This document shows positions 23,216 through 36,400 of a stretch of 64,000 nucleotides of DNA, in pieces. Each line of letters starts with the position of its first letter. Positions within the stretch are counted from its first letter, which is position 1. Both the position numbers and the translations under genes were made by a program. The DNA lies in the NCBI GenBank assembly GCA_944548615.1, contig OX155952.1, positions 40,125,231 through 40,189,230 of the forward strand, written 5' to 3'. The notes beneath the pieces were generated by a model, which saw nothing but the letters and a program-made list of their open reading frames with translations, was not told where the DNA came from and made no database searches. The DNA comes from Micropterix aruncella. Taxonomy: Eukaryota; Arthropoda; Insecta; Lepidoptera; Micropterigidae.

Positions 23216-24417
23216 ATTCTCATTAACTACATGCATTTTTTATTAACCGAAATGATTTTACAACTAATACGGAGTATTGCTGATTCATGTTGTGCCATAA
23301 GCTGTCTTAATGTTGATTCTAGAATTTCGATGAAACTTTTTTTTACAACTTTCAACCTTTATTGTTTCTACCGTGTTTAGTTACTCCCATGACACTATGA
23401 ATATCTTCTTTCGCGTAGAAGACGATATCAATCTTCCTCTTTCATTTTCTTGGCATCTGAAATTTGCCAGAAGTTTGTAATAAAGAATTTATATGGCAAT
23501 TGTAAGCATACGTGCGGCTGAATACTCAGCGCAGTGTAAAAAAATGTTTTAACAAGTCAAAAACAACGTATTAAACAATAGTAAAGGGAGAAACCATCTA
23601 GTGGCCCAAACAAATACATTCGTTAATTAAACGGGATTGTTCATTTAAAAAAAACCTAAAACTTTTTTGCTATAAGTCGTCTCACGCGAGATCTGTCAAC
23701 AGGCTTGTTTACAGCTGTTGGTTAGGATAGTCGGACCTCGAGTGTACTCTGCGATTTTCTTCAAAAAGATCACCGCAGACAGATTCTATAAATGCACGCT
23801 TGGACAATTTTAATGAGTGTAAAACATGCTGTATAAATTTAATATGCAAACCGGTAAAGAAGCTTCTAAAGCGAGACGAATCCGATAAACCACATTAAAG
23901 ATGCTAGATAATCAAAATCACGTTGACTGTTTTCTTTTACTATCGTGGCTTTGTCCATTTTTAATTCTTCCAGAGGGGTAAACAGTCAAGAAACAATATT
24001 ATTTAGGCGTAACGTGACTGTTGCGAGGAAGTTTTATCCGGAAAACTGTTCCCGTTCCCGAAATTCAAATTCTCACTTCGTTGAAGACGTTTTGAGCCCA
24101 TAAAGTCATAAACAAAATTCGTAAAGGCGACTGATGCTTAAGAGCCAAATCAAAAAATGCATATTGTTGGCGTAAGTGTATCGCATCAAAATATAATGTA
24201 CATAAGCATTTTATGTATGTATATTTTGTTTATGTACATTTATAATTAATTAAGTATGTATATATCTTATCTTTTTATTTTGGTCTCTGACTTCCAAGAG
24301 TCTTCTATCCATCGTCTTAATACAGGTGAATGCCTAGTAAGGCCATGGGTGGTGGGGTGGGTCTTCAAAAAACAATAATTTTGACGTAATTTAAAAATGG
24401 GATATATAATCAAATGA
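23216..24417. other. No feature assigned
   Basis: No coding domain or second repeat copy was recognised in this stretch. Confidence 0.4.
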
Positions 24418-24490
24418 TAATAAATAAATACGGACTATTTTGAAGGCGACTAAATCAATTTGAACGATTAAACTAGTATTTTGAGTGATG
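24418..24490 (+). repeat. Short dispersed repeat, copy 1
   Basis: aaataaatacggactatttt and the following gaaggcgactaaat are shared with 28098-28165 in the same orientation. Confidence 0.55.
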
Positions 24491-24589
24491 TTAGTTCCGG
24501 ATACTTATTTTACTGTATTTTGTTTAAAAAAAACTCAGCCATGCCATGGTCTGCGATAGATTCAAACTGAATCACCGCTGATCATACGG

Positions 24590-24875
24590 TAGGTAGAGGA
24601 CCGCGCAAACGACCTCGAACATGTAACCAGTCGGAAGGTCTGAGGTATTCTGATGGTTAATTCCAGATAGAGATATCCTGCCAAAACTGGTAGCCTCTGG
24701 TTACCTTTCTAGTGCCTCGCCGTAAGGCGTTGGACTCTGGCGGGTTTGTTGGCTTTGCTTGACATTAGGTTTGTATCGTCTCTAAGTCTTCTACGGGCGA
24801 CAGAACGATAAATATCGTTTAAACATCCTGGGGTTACGGGTTCGCCTATTGTAGTCGACAACTTCAAGTGAGGAC
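24590..24875 (-). mobile_element. GC-rich dispersed element G, 3'-truncated minus copy
   Basis: Reverse-complemented, it starts with gttgtcgactacaataggcg and proceeds through a ggtcgtttgcgcggtcctct block, matching the first half of the 51525-52140 copy. The second half of the family is missing. Confidence 0.62.
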
Positions 24876-26699
24876 CTAGGTCAAATTGCCTTTCTGGATT
24901 ATTTTGTCTAGTATTTATTCTCTCATCGAGCGGATATGAATTGATCATACCTTAGAATTAACTGGGCGTTTAAGTCGCGTCACTCAAGAAGCGAATGGAT
25001 AATAAAGTAAGGCGCCTCTCAAAAGGCGCGGCTTATCTAAGAGGTAGAGGCAAAGTTAATTACGAATGCTGTCAAAGATAAGGGACCTCAGCCGAAGTGA
25101 TGCGAGTCGTGAGGCGATAATATACAAAAAAAGTGTCCACGATAAAATTGACACCTGGCTGGCGATTTTGTAAAATAAAATAGTGTTTTTCATCGGGTAA
25201 AGTATTCGGAATAATGTTTCTGCCGGTGATCTCCTCACCCTTATTTTAAAAAACCATCGTTACGATGAAATTCATTTTTAAAACTATGCTTATTAGTCAT
25301 AATTAATGAAGTCCATTGCTGCTCTTCAGATGTTTGTTTGTAATATACATATTGTATGTATATTCATGTGATCACAAATTTATACCGTCGTTTATACTTT
25401 CTTTTATTTTTGCTCATCTTAATTTCTAGGCGTTTTTATTTGAAGTATCCTTCGGCAAACTACATCCAAAGAAATAAAGATAAGATATTCTCACCTAATA
25501 TTTCTGTCCGTTCCCAGCGTCGAGTTCAAACAGATGAATTATGTAATAGTTCTATGAATATGAACTATAAATACAAAAATGTAGTAGGTAATATATATAT
25601 GTAAATAGAAAATATTGACCAGACAGTACTTACTATCCGTTCTTTTCGTTTATAAAGGCTGACGTAACTTCCTCCCAATACAATTCTCAACTTGAAGAAA
25701 ATAACTTTAGCTTTCTAATGTAGTTTTTTACCTCTGTGCTCATTCCTACAAGATCAAAACTGGCGCAGTGCTAGAGGGTCTCATTACCTATCTAAATAAG
25801 TATTATTTACTTGTTTTTGAGCTACTTAACTTCTTGTGTCTCTTTTATTTTATCTCTCGATATTCCTATTGTTACCTGTATACCGCTCAAACTAATTGAG
25901 ACAGCATTGTAATTGTTTCAATAAATATATGCCCGTATAATAGCTCCATTTAACTAAATAACATTTATTAATTTTGGACTTTGACTATTAAAGAAATACT
26001 ACTATAATTTTTTTCATTTTATTACCTACTTCTTTTTCTTTAATAGTAGAAATTCAAAAATAGTAAAAACTATATATTTGAATAGAGCTATTAGTCGGGC
26101 ATATTTAATAATGAATTAGGCTGCTATCAAAATTAGTTTGATCAGTATAAAGTAATTATTAAGAAAATCGGGAGCTGAAATAAAATAACACAAGGAGTTA
26201 CATAACTCAAAAAGCAGTAAATATCGTAACATGAAGTTATTTTATTACGTAATGAGGTCCTTTACCACCTTGTCATCTTTAATCGAGTAGGAATGGATCG
26301 TACTGTATAGTGATTGTTATAATAAATTTTAAAGGGGCTTTACTGATTAACACGTTACTTGCTTCTGCCATCAAACTTAGTTTGACTCGTATAAAGAAAT
26401 TAATGACAAAATCGAAAGATGAAATAAAAAATCAATTGTCACCGCAAGAGTTTCCCAGCAAGCAGACGAGCTCTCCCCGCCCCCCAATCCTATTAAAATT
26501 ATATTTAAAAACGGCCCAATGGCAACCCCGATTGTTATGAACCCTTTCTTTAAATCACAGCGCCTACTCGAATCATCAGCAGTCTATGTTTCAAATTTCA
26601 ATCGGCTAAGGTCACCTTTCCCTTAAAACGGCCCGTTGGCCACCGGATTGCAATGATTCAATTCTATTAATCACACTGCTTGCTTGACAATTTCATAAT
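24876..26699. other. No feature assigned
   Basis: Mostly AT-rich; 24960-25110 is GC-richer. Open frames of 60-82 codons show no domain. Confidence 0.4.
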
Positions 26700-27000
26700 G
26701 TGTTTTCAGTCCATCAAGGCACCTCTGTACCGAATTTCAAGCCTCTAAGTTTAATATTTCGAAATTGAAGTATACCTAGCACGCCCTCCGGTGAACCGAT
26801 TTTAACCATAATCTTTTCAACTATTGCCATGACCAAATGATGCCAGCATGCCAAATTTTAGTTCGATCGGATTAAGCGTTTGGGCGCTATCGTGGAGGAA
26901 TACACACACACACACACACACAGACAGATATACACACAGAAGTGCGTTCACAATACTTTACCTTCACGTCGGTTGGTAGGCCGGTAAAGTTACATAACTC
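26700..27000 (-). repeat. Dispersed repeat family X, minus copy, with (CA)n seed
   Basis: The reverse complement gives cggcctaccaaccgacgtga, a TG-repeat, then ggttaaaatcggttcaccgg, matching the 7880 copy block for block. The CA dinucleotide array lies at about 26898-26921. Confidence 0.68.
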
Positions 27001-28045
27001 AAAAATCAAAATATATTTATGAACATACTCAGGATTACTTTAGTAGGTATGGAGGTCCTCTGTCACCGTGCGGTCATTAATTGCGTAGGAATGGATCAAT
27101 CTGTATACTGACTGTTAAAACAAATTCATAGCTGCTTTACTGATTGTAATGTTACTTGGTTTTTGTGTTGTTCAAGCATATTGTCTCATAAAGTTCAATT
27201 TCTTTATTTTAGTTTCTGATGTCCACTTTAATATTATCGTCATTGGAGACTGATTAATATACTGGTGCCTTCATGATGTCTGATTATCCCACATTGATGG
27301 CCTGCAGATACTTTCATGTAAGTTTGACACTTTCAAAACATTTATAAAAAATATATACTTAAATATTTTTTCCAAACAATGTTTGGTAATTAGAAAGCGT
27401 TTTAATTAAATCTAAAATAGAAATACATTTCTGAAATATAATAAAGATTCAAGTAATATTTTAGAAATATTTTTTTGTTGATATTAACAGCAGATGAGCC
27501 AGGTGCATATATTAACTTATTGATACGATAAATTATGTTTGTTAGATATGGACGTATCTCTTATTAACCCGTCAGAGGCGTAATTTCATTTCATTATAAT
27601 ATTAATTGCTGTCAAGTTTTCGAAGTACATTTAATTTTATAGTACATTAATTAACTTTAAGACATGCAATTTTTATTATTTAATCCAAATTTCGTTGCGA
27701 TTCTGCCAAATGTTGTTAAACCACTTCTTGTTTCTTTGAATACCTTCACAATGGCCATTTTAATATAGGTAAACTTATTATTTATTATTTATTATTTTTA
27801 GTTACCTCGTTCCAATATCTATGAAAAGATCCCTTAGATTCCTAGAACCTAAGGCACTATTGGTATTAGCTTAATTTGTATCATATAGAATTTGTTATTG
27901 AGATGATCGACTTCCCTTTAGCTGAGTATAGATTAGCTTATTGAATTATTTAGAATATATAGTTTTTTTAAGATTTCTACGGTTTAGAAGCTGTTAAGTC
28001 TAAACATGAAATTAATATAAACAAATAAATATATTAAAAAAGAAA
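27001..28045. other. AT-rich DNA, no feature assigned
   Basis: No domain or second repeat copy was recognised. Runs such as ttatttattatttattattt near 27780 are simple sequence. Confidence 0.4.
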
Positions 28046-28165
28046 AAAGAATATGAAATAACACATTAAAAAATAAATAGGAATATGTAATAACACATTA
28101 AAAAATAAATAGGGACTATTTTGAAGGCGACTAAATTAATTTGATTGGTTAAACCAGTATTTTGT
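28046..28165 (+). repeat. Tandem duplication of ~33 bp followed by a short dispersed repeat
   Basis: A unit containing aataacacattaaaaaataa is present twice in tandem at about 28048-28112. The following ggactattttgaaggcgact block matches 24428-24480. Confidence 0.6.
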
Positions 28166-28263
28166 TTATTATTGCAAACCTATTTGCACAAAAATAAAGA
28201 ATGGTACATATTGTGCATATATACACCCATGAGATTACCATAATTTTTAACATTATTATAAAA

Positions 28264-28879
28264 TTATTAATAATTAATTAATAAACTCTTTATTTGCACT
28301 TAAAAAAGTATACAAAAAAGGCGAGCTTATTGCCACATGGCAATGTCTTACAGCTAACCTAAACATAGTGGTACATGCGCGCATAGTGAAAATAAAGATT
28401 ATTACATAACATACAGACAAGTGGAAGAATTTAAGACTAATAATGCCCGAGGAGAGGAAATTGGGAGAGGAACAGGAGAGAAAGGGAAGAACTGGTTACT
28501 TCTTAGAAAGGTAGTAATCCTTAAGGTGAGTCTTGAACGATGGTAAAGAAGGCGAGTTTCGTATATTTGCTGGGAGATCGTTCTAGAGTCTTGCACCATG
28601 GACACAGAAAGAATAGGAATAGAAATCACTATTATGACTCGGAATTTTTAATAAACTGTCAGAGGCTGACCGAAGTACGAGACCGTGGGAACTTAGTGGT
28701 TCAAAAAGCTCCTGGAGATAGGATGGTATTAATTGGGTGAGTACACGATATAGGAGAGCTAGTATATGAACATTTCTTCTTTGGTGTATTGGCAACCACT
28801 TTAACTGTGCCCTATAGTCGGACACGTGATCATACTTACGTAGACCGAAGATGAATCGTATGCATACATTTTGCATTAC
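28264..28879 (-). mobile_element. 5'-truncated LINE, near-identical to 4158-4757
   Basis: Read on the minus strand, it begins in the middle of ORF2 (QNVCIRFIFGLRKYDHV), keeps the frame open for 97 codons, then reaches the same 3' UTR and tail as the + copy. A G-to-A change in the codon after HGARL turns it into a stop, so the frame ends earlier than in the + copy. By eye there are about eight base differences over 600. The 5' end is cut abruptly and the 3' end carries an AAT-rich tail, which is classic target-primed reverse transcription truncation. The low divergence indicates a family active not long ago. Confidence 0.88.
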
Positions 28880-31375
28880 TATTATTTCTAAAATTATTTA
28901 GAATACATATTTAGTTATTTTAAATCGTTTGTATCGTTCAGGTGCATTAGAGGCTGTTAAGTATGAACAGGATTTTTTTATTTTTTTAAATTTATAAATA
29001 AATAAAGATAATGCAAATGCAAAGAAAAAAATGCAAACATGTAGGCGAAATACTATCATGATCGTCTACCTCAAAAATAGTAACGATTTAAAAAAGTAGG
29101 AAAGAAATTTTCCAAAGCCAGATAGTAAAATATAAAACGCCTCTGAAGAGTTCGTATTTTCCTACCGTCAGACAAACGGCTGCGAGTGCTAACTCCGCCC
29201 ATTATTTAATTAACAGCTTCATATTTTTGTAATTTATCAAGCCCTAAACTCGTTATAAGCGGCGTGCACTCATTTTAAGTCACGTGAGTTCGTCATTACA
29301 TTTATTTATCTTTCAAAGCGGATATTATTCGCCCGCCAGGAGAATTCTTGTATGTGCTTGTAAGGAAGTACACCGTAGCATGAGTAATGGCGGAATATTA
29401 AAGAAGTAAATATTTTTGATCTATACGATATGAACACCCCAAATAATAAAAACAAAATGGAACCAAGAAGGTACCATGTAAAACATCACATCGTAGGGTG
29501 ACAATTGCTGAAATATTACGAATTATATAACATTAAATTTTATACGGATACTCATATAAAGATTTAAGTGATTTTTGTTTAAAGTTTTAATTTGTTAAAC
29601 TTCTAAATAGTGATGAAAATCAGTGAATCGGCTCAAAATATGCTTTTGGTGTAATCAATTTTACATTATTTTCCGACAAACTTAACCTATTTAATCCCAA
29701 AGGCAATATGTTGAAGAACTTTTAAATTAATCGTAACAAGTTTTTTAATTTAAAATTGGGAATTGTTCATTATTGTAGTGGTGGAAATATTATTTAAATT
29801 TCGCCCGGTTGGCGTGTGTCGCCCTCTAGCGGCAGGCGAACGAGACGTCGTTGGCTTTTGATGAATCGGTGGCGGCGTCTAATTCGGCCGGAAGTGTGAC
29901 GAAAATGGGTGGTTGAGGATTCGTGCCTGTGTGGCTGACGGTTTAGTGGAAAATAAAAGTCTAACTGAATACGCGTTTAACCCCTATGCTAATATTTTTT
30001 TTCAATACCTTTTTGAGGAGATTTTACTTTCTGTATTCTACTGGAAAACTAATGAAGGATCTTTGGAGGTATATCAACCCACTGACCTAGAAATCGACTT
30101 AATGATATTATAAAAATCGTAATTTATAGTCATAAAGTCGTTTTGTCTCGTTTTAATGGATATTTCTCCTGAGCAGAGATATGTTATTTTCGTTGTTACG
30201 AAATAGATGCGAATAATTGCGAGCAAGTAAATGCAAATAAATGCCAAATGGTATTTTTTTTCCAGGAAATCTCCATTTTTAAAATTTATTAGAGAAATCA
30301 TGGCCAATTCAAATTCTATCGAATTCAAAATTTACTGTGGTATAAGTAAACACTGCAAGAGGAAAGTGTTTAGGTTTCTTTACACGTCTATTGACATTAA
30401 ATCTCATTATGAATCTTCAACATTTTTGGCCTTTTGTTTTTTGAAGAAACAGTAAATTGTGCAACGCAAAATTGTAGAATTCTACACACTCCAGGAAATT
30501 AATTACACTAAAAGTATTAGTTCATTAAATCACGTGATCATTAAATTATGTTTGTTTTTTTTTAATGAGAAATATCTCCGGCTTACGTTCTTATATTTTA
30601 AACTGTATTTTATAGAAAATATTATATCAATATTAGATTAAAAAAACAATTAGTAAAAAACGTGTCAACCCACCAAAGTAGGAAGAAAATGAATGAATTT
30701 TTGTGAAATAACAAACAATTTTACAATTCTCTGGTTGTCTGTAATAGCTTAAATTGGTTTTGTGAATAAATGCGAAATTTGTAATTTGGAATTTTAAATT
30801 TTGCGAAATTAACTTTTTTTGTCGAAAATTACGTAATTAAGCTCACGAAATAGAGAAAGTTATTAAATAAAATTGCAGTGGCAGCATACTATAAATATTT
30901 ATAATATTCGAACAACATTTATGTATAATTGTAACATTTATAATTATATCATTTGGTAATTATAAACATTAGTAATTTTGTCTCTTATTTTTCTTATGCT
31001 TTGTGCTGTTTTGTATGTTTTATTAATAAAATATTATAATGGTGATGATGACGATGATGAACGATTACGAAGAACCGAAAGGAAAAGGCAAAGACGAAAC
31101 CGCTACGAGAATAGGACATATCTATGTCTTAACTGCACGGGTTAATGCACTGCAATATGAACACAAACTACGCCATATATCTGTTTAGGCTAACAACCAT
31201 GGTATAGTGATCTATCCTGGTAAATCCCAAGCTATCGTGTTCTGCATTAAAAAACTATTATCATCGTTTGATCTATCCCTCCTGCCACGTGTGAAATACG
31301 AATATGCGAGGAATGTACGCTCGAACATACTCTTTTCGTGCTGTATATATTAATAAAAATATTACAACGCTTTAT
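28880..31375. other. No gene; GC-richer patch 29800-29945
   Basis: Predominantly AT-rich. 29800-29945 stands out (gtgtcgccctctagcggcag and following) and could be a repeat or a regulatory segment, but nothing further can be said. A 49-codon frame at 31039-31188 is too short and unsupported to call. Confidence 0.4.
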
Positions 31376-31860
31376 TTCTAACAAAGGGCGAGCTTATTGT
31401 TTATAAGCAGAAAGCTAACGTCTGTCCTGATTTGTTAACATTGTTTGGAGATAGTTAATAATAAAACTCTTTATTCTTAAGAAAATGCGAGCTAGTTACT
31501 AACTTAACCTATATAAAGACTTTGTAAAATAAAAACAAAAAATAGTATTTGAAGGCACCATATGTGGCTAGTGAAGGTTCTCTCTGAACTCCGTGATGTT
31601 GTAAAATTTTCTGACTATGTATATATTGAATGCGGACGAATGCGGGCGGCCACATCCTCTGTAAGGTCAACCAATGCGACATCTCTATAATCCAGAAGAG
31701 GGAGAAAAACAGACTGACTAATCGTAAACTTGCTCCCTTCCGGGGGAATATTCTTCAAGATATTTAAACAAATGAAGTCGGGCAAAGAGTTTGTATCGCG
31801 ATTCTTTAATATGGGGCCGCCATGAGAGATTCTCGTTCATATATTCTCGTTCAATTCAAA
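31376..31860 (-). pseudogene. Two LINE 3' tails, one with an internally deleted ORF2 C-terminus
   Basis: 31376-31445 (rc of aagggcgagcttattgttta) is the 3' UTR box of the LINE family seen at 3943-4757. A second copy of the tail begins near 31459 (rc of aataaaactctttattctta) and extends to 31860. On the minus strand it reads INENLSWRPHIKESRYKLFA, then LFKYLEEYSPGREQ, then jumps to the last residues of the ORF, so about 100 codons are missing. It is a diverged relative of the 3943 fragment. Confidence 0.75.
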
Positions 31861-31959
31861 AAACTATGTTACAGGTGGCTCATGAATGAAGGTCGGCATG
31901 TCAGCCACCAAATTTTTGACCCTATTATGTATATTTATTAAATTTATTATTATTGTATT
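31861..31959. other. Spacer, no feature assigned
   Basis: Short AT-rich spacer between a LINE tail and repeat family Z. Confidence 0.4.
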
Positions 31960-32478
31960 TTTTTATCGCTGTTGGTGGGTCTTTATTATTTATATTAATT
32001 TTTAATTCGATTACATTCAAAATTATATTATAACTAGTAATAAGCACATTTTATGTATAATTGACTATTTCAATTTGATAATCCTCTGACCATTTCAATT
32101 TGATTTTTTGACTATTTATTATAATTCCTTTTTCTATCCATAATTATTTCAATTTGATACTTTCACTATTCATTGCAATTATTATTAATTATTTACCTTT
32201 TTCGTCTTATTGAAATTAATTTTATTGTGTTTTATGATAGGTATTTTACAAATATAATTTGCAGACTGACAGACTGACAGACGCATTGACATATCAATGA
32301 CCTAGTTTTTAGAGTTATGATTAATTTCTGCATACATTGTTTATTGCCTTAAGTTAAGTCCTAATATTATTAGATACTATTTTTTTTCTCTTTTAACATA
32401 TGTAGTTTGAAGTATGCACAAGCCACTATTTTCTTGGTACGCTTGCCTTAGTACGGGCCTAGGCCTAGTTAGGCAGCG
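31960..32478 (+). repeat. Dispersed repeat family Z, copy 2
   Basis: It matches 22680-23215, best at its right end (tatgcacaagccact, then tggtacgcttgccttagtac and the aggcctagtta end). Confidence 0.55.
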
Positions 32479-32479
32479 T

Positions 32480-32690
32480 TGATCTAAAGAAGGACTGGGC
32501 TGCGGTACTCTCTTTTTTGCTACTATTTACAACGGAGCCTCTAATGATAATGTGTAATGTACTGTAGTTTTTAAAAAATGCGCATTTCTTTAAATAAATA
32601 AATAAAATATAAACCGGGGCTTTCAACTTCGGGACTGAAATGGACCTCATCCGCACCGATGCAGATCTTTGGGACTACATTAGTATTAAT
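32480..32690 (-). pseudogene. LINE RT short fragment
   Basis: On the minus strand the sequence reads PKICIGADEVHF, similar to the block around 52660 (IGADEILSV) of another LINE. It corresponds to the region after the RT active site where Jockey-like LINEs prepare the next strand of the palm. Only a short piece remains. Confidence 0.5.
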
Positions 32691-32789
32691 CCTCAAAGTG
32701 AAGTAACTGCTATCGATAATAATCATCTACGTGTTGGAACGATCTAAGAGCAGTCTAGGAAAAATATAATTTAAATAAACAAAAAAAAA

Positions 32790-32960
32790 CAGCTGTGTCA
32801 ACCCAAGACTTTCGGAGACAACCCAAGGACGTCACCTCATTCAATTTAAAAAGCGAATTGCAAATGCGCGTCGCAGTAAAATTCGCCTTTAAACATTCGA
32901 ATTTCGAACGAAAGGACACAACGCAATTAGGATTTAAATTACGAACATAAGCTGCAAATT
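32790..32960 (-). repeat. Dispersed repeat family Y, minus copy
   Basis: It is similar in reverse complement to 9060-9240 (cctcattcaattt and cattcgaatttcgaac blocks). Confidence 0.5.
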
Positions 32961-33039
32961 TAATCTTTCAATTCCCTATACATTCGTATGGCTGAATTTA
33001 AATATTATTAATGCAGCTTCTATATGAGATATTCCAAAC

Positions 33040-33300
33040 AAAAGTGATTTCTGTACAAGAAGACATCTGTGTACCAAATTTCAAGTCTCTAAGTCCAATA
33101 TGCCGAAGATGATGTATGACTACTGCGTCCCCTAGCGGAACGTTTTTAACCATTAACTTTTCAACTCTTGCCATGACCAAGTGATGCCTGCATACAAAAT
33201 TTTTTCAGCTTAATCAGATTAAGCGTTTGAGCGATATCGTGGAGGAATACATACATACACACAGAAACACATACACACATACAGACTTCAATCTGGAATT
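33040..33300 (-). repeat. Dispersed repeat family X, minus copy, with TACA microsatellite
   Basis: It matches the 26700-27000 copy: ccaaatttcaagtctctaag, cttttcaactcttgccatga, gcgatatcgtggaggaatac. It ends in an expanded tacata/caca array from 33248. Confidence 0.66.
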
Positions 33301-33376
33301 TTTTAGTTATATTACTTATGATTATTACCATTATTATGCTTTATATACGCTATTATTACTATTATATGCTTTTACA

Positions 33377-33401
33377 ACCCACACACACACACACACACAT
33401 A
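33377..33401. repeat. (AC)n microsatellite
   Basis: A short uninterrupted CA dinucleotide run inside an AT-rich stretch. Confidence 0.85.
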
Positions 33402-36400
33402 TCCTAAACACAAGCCTCTTACATAGCGATAAAAGTTTAGGTATTTTAGTTTTATTAAGTAGTTCAACGTAATTTCTGTAATTTTATTGAAATCCGTAAT
33501 CGCGTAATCTGCTGTAATTTACTGTTTAATTAATACTGTGTTATTTCCAAATATAGAACTGAATTTTAAAAAAGCTTTATCGTCTCGGGGGGGGGGGGGG
33601 GCGTGGGAGGGGCCCAAAACAGATGTTTACGTCTTAATCTCGAAAAAAAAATTGCGCCTTCATAATATTTTCACTTATTGTGTCTTTTCAAAGTAAAATA
33701 TTACAAAATTTAACAAAATAATTACAGGTTTTTGTTAGTTATCGGGCTCCACCCCACGCTACCCCACAGGAATATGAAAAATGCGCTGCGTAAAACTATC
33801 AATCGCTGAGACAGAAGCCGTAGATAGACCGTACCACATGCAAGCCGAAACCCTGCAGCGACTGAACAACCGTTTGGTAACGTGCGTTGGAATTCTAACG
33901 GGGCGCTACGACAAATGGTCGAAGAAAATACTACGTATGCTACTCCTTTCTTCAAGTTCGAATTTATTTACCAACATCGATGCAATTTTTGAAACAAAAT
34001 ATTTTTAAAGAATCGCAATATTTTTGAGGGGTGAACGAATACCTGACATATTTAAATAAATAAATATCCTAAATATTCCATATGCTTGCATGTCACAATA
34101 CTGACGAAGAAGCTCAAAATAATGTAGGTAGTAAGTACCTCGTGTTTCAAGAGCCAACAGCAAAAAATCTTCCTAGTTATTTTATAGCAAAAATTGGTTC
34201 TATATGTACATTTATATATTTATTTTTATTTTATAGCAAATTTACAGATAGTAAATATATGATACTAGTATTTTAAAAACATATTCAAACGAAACAAATT
34301 TACTATCATATGAATAGTTTGCAATGCTTGCATTACAAATTAACAGAAATAACATGAACACGTTGATAGTAGATAGTACATATATGTCCCAGGACTATAA
34401 AAATGGCAGTTTAGCTAATGGGGGCAATAGCGTTTGGCATAAATGTGGCGTGGAAATCTCTCACAAAAGTAACAAGTAACTTAAACCTACTGTTTACTAG
34501 TTGAACGAAAAAAACTATCGTGTCAAAAAATCAAGCTATAGATGATAAATAAATAATTTATAATAATATTCAAGCTATAGATTCTAATAAATATTTTTAA
34601 AACTGAGTTTTTTAATGAACCTTAATAGTTTTCGTTTACAAAAATCACGGAGTAAAATAACAAAAACAAGTACCTATATACGAGTATACACCTCAAGATG
34701 TTTTCATATTCATATTGATTTGTAAAACTTCTAAACTTTGCCAATTTTTTTACTTCTTTTTACAATCTGTACACACAATTTTGTATTTTGTCGACGACAT
34801 AATGACCATGATTAACCATGATGCCGCTTTTTATCAGTTTGTTTATTTTTTTAAATAATTTTAAAATGCGTATAATCTGTGATTTAAAAAAAATTGCAAT
34901 ATTGGGCCCGAAAAATCGCTCACTAAACCATATTATTTGACTTTAGATTCCCAGTAAACGCAACCACTGCCGGTAGCCAGACTGGCGTTCTTATAGTCCT
35001 GAGTCACCAATATTTTACATATTTTTGTCATAATATGGTGACCTTTTACCTCTTAGAGAGTGGCTTTCAACGTTGTCTTCCAGTATCACTCCGGCACCCG
35101 GGTGGCTGTAGCCTGCCATTAGTGCCGTGGGCGTATTAAAAAAAATGCTACATATTTTATTTAGCAATATTGCACCAGAGACCGTGTTTTATTACCCTAT
35201 CTATATAAACGTTTTCATAAAATTAGCCCCATCAAATGTTCACCAAATGTAGTTATTTAACTAGAAATTAGTGCTGGACTATAATAAGTCATGCTAAAAT
35301 CACAAACTATACCAGATTGTAACAATGAAGGTAAGTAGGAAAAACAATAAATATAGTAATGTTTTAATTGTAGAAGAAAGTATACTATGTATTTATCTAT
35401 TTAATTCCCAAAACATAATTTCCTAAAACAAAACCTTACAGATAATTTCAAATCGTTAATTATTTTACTAGGCTGTTATTTTAGACTATAATTATTATTC
35501 TACTATATACTATTATTATAATTCTACTGTTATTACTCTACTTCATTACTATTACTATCATTATTATTCTAATATATAGACTATTATTCTAGACTATAGC
35601 AAACGAGACAGAGAAATACGTTAGGGCGTAATATTAAGCGATTATACTTACATATATCTAATGATTATTTAACCTTTCTTATTATACTAGTTACTACTTT
35701 TTAACAATTGTAATGCTACATACTACATATTTACCTAATTACTTCATTGCTAAGAAATGCCATTACCGTACTTTACAGTTGCGCTAAGTTCACCGTCCAA
35801 ATATCTAATTCCGGCTCAGCCGAACATAGTGCATTTAGGGTACGAAGCGTCCGTAGCTTGAAGCAGTGTTGAACAATGTTAGTTCTATATTTAATGATAA
35901 CTAAATTAATCGGAAGTTTAACTAAAAATCTAATCGTGGCAAAACCATAAAATTCGTCTCGCCAAAAGCTAATTTATGGTACATTTTAATAAGTAAACAG
36001 ATGGCATTTGTAGCAGGAATATATTCTAAACATACAAAAAAAGTATAAAAATGAGTCTTTATGTATATTATATAAAGTATAAAAACTCACAGACACCGTT
36101 TTCGAATCTAAATCTTGATCGGAATGGTGTACATGGAAATGATGCCATTATTATTGTTGCCTTCCTACATAATTAATTTACCGACAGAACCTTTTATTTC
36201 ATCAAATGATATCAGCATATTTTATTTCGCCCCTGAATATTTGCATTTAATTTGGTAAGATTCTCAAACAAATCCGTTACGAAAACCAACTTTGTGCAAC
36301 ACGTTTCATTGGTGAGTAAGTTCAGAAATGTAAAAGTTGCGATTTATTACCTAATAAAGAATAACTAAAAAACCTGGCGGCACACCAGGAGGATACTGAC

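Noticed and set aside
26890..26930. CRISPR-like or other structured array at the CA/TACA repeats
   Set aside because: These are ordinary dinucleotide and tetranucleotide microsatellites seeded inside repeat family X; there are no unique spacers.
31039..31188. 49-codon ORF starting MVMMTMMNDYEEPKGKGK
   Set aside because: Short, low-complexity acidic/basic start derived from a GATGATGACGATG microsatellite; no supporting motif.
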